DNA of 12,297 nt from a candidate division Zixibacteria bacterium RBG_16_43_9 (GTDB taxonomy: Bacteria > Zixibacteria > MSB-5A5 > RBG-16-43-9), in assembly GCA_001775355.1 (NCBI GenBank), contig MEWM01000105.1:1-12297 (forward strand), given 5' to 3'. Positions 6,371 to 11,681 of this stretch are shown in pieces; the stretch's first letter is position 1, and the number at the start of each line of letters is the position of its first letter. Made by a program: the position numbers and the translations under genes. A model generated the notes under the pieces. It did no database searches. It was not told where the DNA came from and was given only the letters and a program-made list of their open reading frames with translations.

Positions 6371-6787
6371 ATGTTTCTTTTGAGCATCGTGACCCCGGAG
6401 AAAACCTTCTATGAGGAAGAGATATCCTCAGTTATTGCGCCGGGTATCGAAGGATATCTGGGAATTCTGACTGACCATGCTCCCTTGATCACCGTTTTAG
6501 TCCCAGGGAAGTTAACTGTGAAGAACTCAAAGGGACCAGAGGTGATAATGGCGGTAAGCGGTGGATTCTTAGAGGTATTGAAGAATAAAGTGGTGATTTT
6601 AGCTGATGCAGTGGAGTTTGCCAGAGATATCGATCCGGAAAGGGCGAAAAAAGCCCTGGAAAGGGCAAGACAGAGGCTCAAATCAAAAGAAAAAGATATT
6701 GATATCCCCAGGGCAATAGCTGCCCTAAAAAGGGCTCAGAACAGAGTTGTAATTTGCGAAGAATGTATAAAAGAGAGAACGATTTAG
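6371..6787 (+). CDS. atpC: F1F0 ATP synthase epsilon subunit
   Basis: 138 residues, the normal size for a two-domain epsilon subunit: an N-terminal beta sandwich (about 1-85) that binds the c-ring/gamma stalk and a C-terminal helical hairpin (about 88-135) that can inhibit ATP hydrolysis. The family opening MFLLSIVTPEKTFYEEE, the signature GIEGYLGILTDHAPLIT (26-42), and the Lys/Arg/Ala-rich helices DPERAKKALERARQRL and AIAALKRAQNR are all present. In most bacteria atpC directly follows atpD. Here it stands alone with its own consensus promoter, so the rest of the complex must be encoded elsewhere. No Shine-Dalgarno is visible before the ATG, yet the N-terminus aligns with the family at this Met, so the start is believable. 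Confidence 0.93.
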   Translation: MFLLSIVTPEKTFYEEEISSVIAPGIEGYLGILTDHAPLITVLVPGKLTVKNSKGPEVIMAVSGGFLEVLKNKVVILADAVEFARDIDPERAKKALERARQRLKSKEKDIDIPRAIAALKRAQNRVVICEECIKERTI

Positions 6788-6818
6788 CCCCGTTTTGACT
6801 TTTCCTTCAGGGCTAATC
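6782..6818 (+). terminator. Weak candidate terminator overlapping the atpC stop codon
   Basis: TTAGCCC (6784-6790) pairs with GGGCTAA (6810-6816); a bulged T allows two further pairs outside. The stem includes the TAG stop codon. The loop is long (19 nt) and the tail (TTAAATTT) only partly T-rich, so confidence is low. Confidence 0.35.
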
Positions 6819-6846
6819 TTAAATTTCTAAAGTCTCTACAAAGATT

Positions 6847-6896
6847 GTAGTCGCTCGATTTATCGAGCAACTGAGCCCAATGAATTGGGCAACTAC
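6847..6896. repeat. Double hairpin bounded by GTAG and CTAC (covarying family, two copies)
   Basis: GTAG at 6847-6850 is followed by GCTCGA, TTTA, TCGAGC (6853-6868) with AACT, then GCCCAA, TGAA, TTGGGC (6875-6890) with AACTAC (6891-6896). Both stems are perfect 6-mers with 4-nt loops. It lies between the convergent atpC and glutamate dehydrogenase genes. Confidence 0.65.
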
Positions 6897-6908
6897 ATTA
6901 ACTGGAGT

Positions 6909-6944
6909 AAAAATTACGCCATAGGCAGATCTGCCTATGGCGTA
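6909..6944 (-). terminator. Perfect 30-bp palindrome, probable terminator of the glutamate dehydrogenase operon
   Basis: TACGCCATAGGCAGA (6915-6929) is exactly the reverse complement of TCTGCCTATGGCGTA (6930-6944), with no spacer. On the - strand the palindrome is followed by A and then five T (6913-6909), about 50 nt beyond the stop of the last glutamate dehydrogenase gene. On the + strand no T-run follows, so it should act on the - strand transcript. Confidence 0.65.
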
Positions 6945-6955
6945 GCTTTATCAGG

Positions 6956-6973
6956 GTAAACCTAAAGGTTTAC
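6956..6973. repeat. GTAAACC-TAAA-GGTTTAC hairpin
   Basis: Perfect 7-bp arms (6956-6962 and 6967-6973) with a TAAA loop. An outer pair TGGAGT (6903-6908) and ACTCCA (6974-6979) encloses both this hairpin and the 30-bp palindrome, so 6903-6979 may be one compound element. Confidence 0.55.
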
Positions 6974-6994
6974 ACTCCAACTATATAATCTGTC

Positions 6995-8257
6995 TCACGG
7001 GAAGATCCCGCGTCTTTTATATACTCTTTCCAGCCGACTTAGCGCCGATGCATAAGCCGCAGTGCGCAAATCGGCTTTCAGCTCTTTTGACTTATCAATC
7101 ACCAGATTATAGGCACTGATGATTTTGGTGTGCAGCTTGCTATCCACTTCCTCCAGCTCCCAGAACTCGCTGCGTTTGTTCTGGAGCCATTCGAAGTAGC
7201 TGACTATCAAACCACCTGAGTTACACAGGATGTCAGGAATCAGATCGATACCTTTTTTACGGAGTATCTGGTCTCCTTCCGGATCAGTCGGTCCATTGGC
7301 TCCTTCAGCCAGCAGCTTCACGTTTAACAAAGGTGCGGTTTCGGAATTGATCTGATTTTCCAAAGCAGCAGGTACGAAAATATCGGCTCTGGTTTGGAGA
7401 AAGGTCTTGTGGTCAACTGATTTTGCCTGAGCATAGCCGGCGATTTTGCGATTCTTTTTGACGTATTCGCATAAATCATCGGGATCTATACCCTCCGGAT
7501 TGAAAATTGCGCCGGTAAAATCCTCAACTGCAATTAACCTGACACCAAGCGGTTTCAAGAGACGTGCTGTCCAGGAGCCAACGTTACCGAATCCCTGGAC
7601 AATGTAAGTGGCTCCTTTCAGATTGAAGTTCTTCTCCTCTGCCCACTTCTGCACTAAAAAAGCAATTCCCTGACCAGTAGCTTTATCTCGTCCCTGGCTC
7701 CCACCGGATTTTATAGGTTTACCAGTGACCACATGTTTACAAGCCTGGCGCTTATGAGGGGGCATAGTTGACAAATAGGTATCCAGGATCCAGGCCATAA
7801 TCTGGGAGTTGGTGCCGACATCCGGTGCGAGAATGTCATACTCCGGGCCAATATTATTTCCCAGGGCAAAAGTGAAACGGCGGGTTATTCTCTCCAGGTC
7901 GTTGAAAGTGTATCTGGTAGGGTCAAACTGAATTCCACCACTGGCTCCTCCAAACGGTATATTGGCTATGGCTGCTTTCCAGGTCATACAGTTAGCCAGT
8001 ACCCGTACCTCTTCAATTCCGAGGGTAGGATGAAAGCGTATTCCCCCTTCAAAAGGCCCCATAACATTGTTATGCTGTACCCGGTAACCGGTGAACATCT
8101 CGATCCGTCCATCCTCCATCTTCACTGGAAAGTTGATTGTGACCTCGTTGATTGTCTTGGTCAGAATGCTGTGGATATACGGGTCCAGTGAGATCAGGGT
8201 AGCGGCCTGGTTAACATGCTCGACCACATAATCGCAAAAACTTTTTTGTTTTGGCAT
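6995..8257 (-). CDS. Glutamate dehydrogenase paralogue lacking two active-site lysines (probable regulatory subunit)
   Basis: 420 residues, full length for the hexameric Glu/Leu/Phe/Val dehydrogenase family, and highly similar to the gene upstream (8291-9571). Retained: Lys94 (MTWK), Asp146 (APDVGTN), the dinucleotide motif GFGNVG (222-227), and Ser353 in GGLIVSYFEW. Lost: the substrate lysine of GPxKGG is Glu70 (GPFEGG), and the catalytic lysine of GGAKGG is Ser106 (GGASGG). In Clostridium symbiosum numbering these are Lys89 and Lys125, the latter essential for deamination. The reading frame has no stops or frameshifts. I infer a catalytically poor or dead subunit that assembles with the intact paralogue, as in the GdhA/GdhB hetero-oligomer of Thermus thermophilus. 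No Shine-Dalgarno precedes the ATG. It is 33 bp from the upstream gene, so translational coupling is likely. Confidence 0.88.
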   Translation of the reverse strand: MPKQKSFCDYVVEHVNQAATLISLDPYIHSILTKTINEVTINFPVKMEDGRIEMFTGYRVQHNNVMGPFEGGIRFHPTLGIEEVRVLANCMTWKAAIANIPFGGASGGIQFDPTRYTFNDLERITRRFTFALGNNIGPEYDILAPDVGTNSQIMAWILDTYLSTMPPHKRQACKHVVTGKPIKSGGSQGRDKATGQGIAFLVQKWAEEKNFNLKGATYIVQGFGNVGSWTARLLKPLGVRLIAVEDFTGAIFNPEGIDPDDLCEYVKKNRKIAGYAQAKSVDHKTFLQTRADIFVPAALENQINSETAPLLNVKLLAEGANGPTDPEGDQILRKKGIDLIPDILCNSGGLIVSYFEWLQNKRSEFWELEEVDSKLHTKIISAYNLVIDKSKELKADLRTAAYASALSRLERVYKRRGIFP

Positions 8258-8290
8258 AATTTTTAGGTTAAGTTGATTTCTTTGTTTTTA

Positions 8291-9571
8291 TCATGGGAAA
8301 ATCCCACGTTCTCTGTAAACTGTGTCCAGATGTGACAAAGCCACGATATAGGCAGCCGTGCGCCAATCAGTTTTATATTCTTTTGCCGTATCGCGCACCC
8401 GTTCATAAGCGCTGACAATCTTTCGATGCAGTTTAGTGTCCACTTCCTCCAGTTCCCAGAATTCACTCCGTTTATTCTGGAGCCACTCGAAGTAGCTGAC
8501 GATCACGCCACCGGCGTTGCAGAGTATATCCGGAATCAAATCTATCCCTTTCTGCTGGAGGACCTGGTCTCCGTCCGGGTCAGTGGGTCCATTGGCTCCT
8601 TCAGCCACGAGCTTCACATTTAGCAAGGGTGCAGTATCAGCCGTGATCTGGTTTTCCAGGGCAGCCGGAACAAAGATGTCTGCCTTAGTCTGGAACAGGG
8701 TTTTGCGGTCGATTGGCCTGGCTTTAGGATACTCGGAAATCAGCCCGTTATTTTTCTTAGCATAAGCTATGAGGTCCTCGGGGTCGATCCCTTCTGCATT
8801 GGCAATTGCTCCGCTGGCATCCTCGACTGCAAGTAATTTTGACCCGTGCTGTTTCAGGAGAAGCGCAGTCCAGGAACCTACATTTCCGAATCCCTGAACC
8901 GTGTAAGTGGCTCCTGCTAAATTAAAACCTTTATCCCTTGCCCATTCCTCAACGGTGTAGACTACTCCCTGACCAGTTGCCTTGTCACGGCCCAGGCTTC
9001 CCCCGGACTCGATCGGTTTTCCGGTAACCACGTGGATACAGGCCTGTCTTTCGTGTGCAGGCATGGTTGATATATAGGTGTCCAGAATCCAGGCCATTAT
9101 CTGGGGATTGGTATTCACATCCGGCGCGGGGATATCGTACTCCGGTCCGATGTTGTTTCCCAGAGCGAAAGTGAACCGGCGGGATATCCTCTCCAGTTCG
9201 CTTTGCGAATACTTGAAGGGGTCACACTGTATCCCTCCCTTGGCACCGCCGAACGGAATGTAAGTCAAGGCGCTCTTCCAGGTCATCCAGGTAGCAAGTG
9301 CCCGGACCTCATGGATGTCAACTGCCGGATGGAAACGCAGTCCGCCTTTGAAAGGACCCAGAGCGTTGTTGTGCTGGACCCGGTAGCCGGTGAACATCTC
9401 TATCCGGCCATCATCCATCTTGACCGGAAAATTCACAATGATCTCATTGGTTGTTTTCCCAAGGATCTTGCGTATATCCAGGTCAAGCTTCATCAGATCT
9501 GAGGCTTTATTGAATTGCCAGACCACATTTTCATAAACGTTTCCCCTTTTCCCAACTTCTGAATCTGTCAT
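8291..9571 (-). CDS. gdhA: Glutamate dehydrogenase, catalytic subunit
   Basis: 426 residues. Catalyses reversible oxidative deamination of L-glutamate to 2-oxoglutarate and ammonium, a cytoplasmic link between carbon and nitrogen metabolism. All family active-site residues are present: Lys75 (GPFKGGLRF), Lys99 (MTWK), catalytic Lys111 (IPFGGAKGG), Asp151 (APDVNTN), Arg195 (SLGRDKATG), the Rossmann motif GFGNVG, and the Ser of AGGVIVSYFEW. The second Rossmann strand ends AVED; the acidic residue suggests NAD(H) preference, but this does not decide it. It is first in a two-gene operon whose second member is a paralogue without two of these lysines. Start supported by AAGGAG (9577-9582 on the - strand) 5 nt upstream. 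Transcribed from the promoter at 9641-9669. Confidence 0.94.
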   Translation of the reverse strand: MTDSEVGKRGNVYENVVWQFNKASDLMKLDLDIRKILGKTTNEIIVNFPVKMDDGRIEMFTGYRVQHNNALGPFKGGLRFHPAVDIHEVRALATWMTWKSALTYIPFGGAKGGIQCDPFKYSQSELERISRRFTFALGNNIGPEYDIPAPDVNTNPQIMAWILDTYISTMPAHERQACIHVVTGKPIESGGSLGRDKATGQGVVYTVEEWARDKGFNLAGATYTVQGFGNVGSWTALLLKQHGSKLLAVEDASGAIANAEGIDPEDLIAYAKKNNGLISEYPKARPIDRKTLFQTKADIFVPAALENQITADTAPLLNVKLVAEGANGPTDPDGDQVLQQKGIDLIPDILCNAGGVIVSYFEWLQNKRSEFWELEEVDTKLHRKIVSAYERVRDTAKEYKTDWRTAAYIVALSHLDTVYRERGIFP

Positions 9572-9619
9572 ATTAACTCCTTAAATATCAGGTGTCTGAT
9601 TTATCTCCATATATAAACA

Positions 9620-9688
9620 AATGCTTGACGAGTATCAGCGAATATATATAAGCTGAATTTACTCGTCAAGCATTAACTTTTCAAGCAT
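9620..9688. promoter_or_regulatory. Long inverted repeat overlapping the glutamate dehydrogenase promoter (candidate operator)
   Basis: AATGCTTGACGAGTA (9620-9634) is the exact reverse complement of 9660-9674. A smaller pair TCAGC/GCTGA (9635-9639, 9652-9656) lies inside, leaving an AT-rich centre. Arm centres are 40 bp apart, near four helical turns. A third half-site TCAAGCAT recurs at 9681-9688, 15 bp from the one at 9666-9673. Symmetry around a promoter suggests a dimeric regulator. The hairpin could also end the transcript of the Cys-rich gene upstream. Confidence 0.6.
9641..9669 (-). promoter_or_regulatory. Sigma-70-type promoter of the glutamate dehydrogenase operon
   Basis: On the - strand: TTGACG (9669-9664), 17 bases, TATATT (9646-9641), each 5 of 6 to consensus. 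Initiation near 9634 gives a leader of about 60 nt. The -35 box lies in one arm of the inverted repeat and the start point lies in the other. Confidence 0.7.
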
Positions 9689-9721
9689 ACTAAACAACAG
9701 GGAAATTCTGGTTTAGCGAAT

Positions 9722-10060
9722 TTAAATATACTCCTCACATCTCCAGACGCCAGTTTCCGGTTTTGGAAAGATGCAGGTTGCGCGGTTTTCACAATTAATG
9801 CAAAGCCCTTTGAGCGAGTTCATCTTCTCAGGCCTGGATTCGGCCTGGGTGCGAGCAATGGCAAGAATTTTATCTACTGTAGTTCTCTCCATCGGCGTTT
9901 CATAGCAGTCAAACTCTTCACACTGCAATACCGGCTGATCCAAATTTCGCGGGTATATACAGGTGGAAGCATTCTGACAGGTCAGGCAAAGCCCGGTATA
10001 TTCCCGTTTCTTAGTGACCGGACTTACTTTCTCCATTACTTTGGTTGAGCGTTTAGACAT
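9722..10060 (-). CDS. Small protein with duplicated Cys-x2-Cys-x5-Cys motif
   Basis: 112 residues, no signal peptide or membrane segment. Two copies of one motif are visible: GLCLTCQNASTC, 12 residues, CEEF, and at the C-terminus GLCINCENRATC, 11 residues, CEEYI, i.e. GLC-x2-C-x5-C-x11/12-C-E-E. The linker holds a further Cys in CEEFDCYE and a helical stretch (TVDKILAIARTQAESRPEK). The four-Cys units look like small metal-binding knuckles (zinc or iron-sulphur), but no function is established that I know of; I have seen similar GLC..C motifs in uncharacterised proteins of anaerobic bacteria. The start chosen is the ATG at 10060 because AAGGAGG lies 8 nt before it. A TTG 17 codons upstream has no such site and overlaps the sigma-54 promoter. 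It is likely controlled by sigma-54 and perhaps by the adjacent NtrC-type regulator. Confidence 0.8.
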   Translation of the reverse strand: MSKRSTKVMEKVSPVTKKREYTGLCLTCQNASTCIYPRNLDQPVLQCEEFDCYETPMERTTVDKILAIARTQAESRPEKMNSLKGLCINCENRATCIFPKPETGVWRCEEYI

Positions 10061-10068
10061 TTTGTTTA

Positions 10069-10075
10069 CCTCCTT
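10069..10075 (-). promoter_or_regulatory. Shine-Dalgarno that fixes the start of the Cys-rich gene
   Basis: AAGGAGG on the - strand, 8 nt before the ATG at 10060. It settles the start in favour of MSKRSTK over the longer TTG reading. Confidence 0.85.
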
Positions 10076-10106
10076 CAGGTTTAATGTCAATCCAGAGTAA
10101 GGGAGA

Positions 10107-10122
10107 AGCAAACTCCGTGCCG
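10107..10122 (-). promoter_or_regulatory. Sigma-54 (-24/-12) promoter of the Cys-rich gene
   Basis: On the - strand the sequence reads CGGCACG, GAGT, TTGCT, against the consensus TGGCACG-N4-TTGCW. GG (10121-10120) and GC (10109-10108) are exactly 10 bases apart, as required. The predicted start is near 10096, giving a leader of about 36 nt that includes the Shine-Dalgarno. Only the first T of the consensus is missed. Confidence 0.75.
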
Positions 10123-10256
10123 TTCGAGATTTTAGTCTTAAGATTAGGTTAGAAGAGGCATCTGATTATAGAGCTTCGCATATAAGTCAAAGCCATACAA
10201 AAGATTTTTAGGAAGATATGTTAGTCAACTGAGGAGATGGATTTGTAGGTAGGTCT

Positions 10257-10275
10257 AATTTAAGCCCCTTAAATT
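10257..10275. promoter_or_regulatory. Palindrome, candidate upstream activator site
   Basis: AATTTAAG (10257-10264), CCC, CTTAAATT (10268-10275): perfect 8-bp arms with a 3-bp centre. It lies about 170 bp upstream of the predicted sigma-54 start, a usual distance for an enhancer bound by an NtrC-type activator. It could instead be a weak hairpin after the response regulator gene, but no T-run follows on that strand. Confidence 0.4.
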
Positions 10276-10321
10276 CTGGTTAGATTTGAACCATTGAGGA
10301 GAATTTACCCGGTCTCAGCTT

Positions 10322-11680
10322 TCACATAAAGCCATTCAGAGGTGGTATCTTCTGTATTTTTTCTCTAAGGGTTTTTCGATCGATCCCCAGAATTTGAGCA
10401 GCTTTAGTCTTATTTCCATTTACGCTCGCCAGCACGTTACGAATATATTCAGCTTCGACTTCAGCTAAGGTCCGGTTCAGTCCCGCAACCCTTTGTGCAG
10501 AGAAACGCATTAGCGAAGGGAGATCAGGAACGTCTATGGTATCGCTGTCAGTCATCAACAGCAGGCGCTGGATCACATTCTCCAGTTCCCTGACATTCCC
10601 GGGCCAGTCATAGGTCTTAAAAGCCCGGAGCACTTTCTCCGTGAAACGGGGAATCGGTTTGGAAAATTCTTTGGCAAATTTAGCTGAGAAGTGATTAGTA
10701 AAAAGAACAATGTCGTCTCCTCTTTCACGCAGGGGTGGGATCGCAATGCTGATGACGTTTAGCCTGAAGAATAAGTCCTCACGAAAGACTTCTTTCTCCA
10801 GTAATCTAAGTAAATCCTTATTGGTTGCCGCTAAAATCCTTACATCTACCTTGGTGGGATGAGTGGCTCCGACCATATAAACTTCCTTGTCCTGCAGAAC
10901 GCGAAGAAGCTTCACCTGCATCGCCAGACTGGTTTCGCTGATCTCATCCAGGAAGATTGTACCTCCATCTGCGGTCTGAAAAAAACCAGCCCTGGAATCG
11001 GTGGCTCCGGTGAAAGAGCCTTTGACATGTCCGAAAAGCTCGCTTTCCAAAAGCCCTTCAGGAATCCCCCCGCAGTTCACCGGGACAAATGGAGCTGAAG
11101 CACGCGAGCTGCTATAATGAATTGCCCTGGCAACAAGCTCTTTACCAGTGCCACTCTCTCCGGAGATCAACACAGTAGCTGAAGTCGATGCCGCTTTGGA
11201 GATTGCATCAAAAACTTTAAGCATCGCCCCGGATTCGCCAATCAAGCCATGCGGGGCTACGGACCTCGAAGGTGTTCGGTTGCGTGCAGCTCTGCGAGAG
11301 TGTAATTTAGCCAACACCCGCCTTACTGCAGAGAAAAGCTCTTCGTCGGTAAACGGTTTGGCAAGGTATTCTTCAGCCCCGATCTTAATAGCCTTGACCG
11401 CTCCTTCGATCGTAGCATAACCGGTGATCATCATCACTTCAGTGTCTTTGAGATTTTCACGGATATGTCTCACCAGGTCTAATCCGCTCACCTTAGGCAT
11501 CTTGAGGTCAGTTATAACCAGGTCCACCGGAGTTGACTCTAAAATCTTAATCGCCTGCGCCACATCCGGGGCAGTATATACCTGATACCCCTGGGAGGTC
11601 AGTTTTCTCTGAAGCAGTTCCAGAGTATTCGGAGTGTCATCTACGACCAAAAGACTCTCTTTTTTGGAATCAGGAGTCAT
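10322..11680 (-). CDS. NtrC-family sigma-54-dependent response regulator
   Basis: 452 residues in three domains. Receiver (about 10-125): acidic pocket DD at 14-15, phospho-acceptor Asp58 in ITDLKMP, Thr of MITGYAT, Lys108 in AKPF. AAA+ sigma-54 interaction domain (about 146-375): Walker A GESGTGKE (174-181), sigma-54 loop GSFTGA (221-226), Walker B TIFLDEIS (241-248), and NWPGN-type YDWPGNVRELENVI. Fis-type helix-turn-helix at the C-terminus (NGNKTKAAQILGIDRKTLREKI). The sigma-54 loop has Ser where most members have Ala (GAFTGA), a known natural variant. It works in the cytoplasm, driving open-complex formation by sigma-54 polymerase once phosphorylated by the kinase encoded one base upstream. 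The nearest target seen is the sigma-54 promoter of the Cys-rich gene. Confidence 0.94.
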   Translation of the reverse strand: MTPDSKKESLLVVDDTPNTLELLQRKLTSQGYQVYTAPDVAQAIKILESTPVDLVITDLKMPKVSGLDLVRHIRENLKDTEVMMITGYATIEGAVKAIKIGAEEYLAKPFTDEELFSAVRRVLAKLHSRRAARNRTPSRSVAPHGLIGESGAMLKVFDAISKAASTSATVLISGESGTGKELVARAIHYSSSRASAPFVPVNCGGIPEGLLESELFGHVKGSFTGATDSRAGFFQTADGGTIFLDEISETSLAMQVKLLRVLQDKEVYMVGATHPTKVDVRILAATNKDLLRLLEKEVFREDLFFRLNVISIAIPPLRERGDDIVLFTNHFSAKFAKEFSKPIPRFTEKVLRAFKTYDWPGNVRELENVIQRLLLMTDSDTIDVPDLPSLMRFSAQRVAGLNRTLAEVEAEYIRNVLASVNGNKTKAAQILGIDRKTLREKIQKIPPLNGFM

Positions 11681-11681
11681 A

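Noticed and set aside
6995..8257. Reading the downstream glutamate dehydrogenase as a decaying pseudogene
   Set aside because: It is full length with no stops or frameshifts and keeps the fold and cofactor motifs; only specific active-site residues are lost.
8263..8466. A 67-residue - strand open frame between the two glutamate dehydrogenases
   Set aside because: It is an out-of-frame shadow of the C-terminal end of the catalytic copy.
9078..9502. + strand open frames inside the catalytic glutamate dehydrogenase gene
   Set aside because: They are antisense to a strongly conserved gene, with no family match or ribosome site.
10061..10111. Longer start (TTG) for the Cys-rich protein, adding 17 residues
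   Set aside because: It has no ribosome binding site, lies upstream of the predicted sigma-54 transcription start, and a strong Shine-Dalgarno sits before the ATG at 10060.
10859..11420. + strand open frames inside the response regulator gene
   Set aside because: They are antisense shadows of the conserved AAA+ domain.
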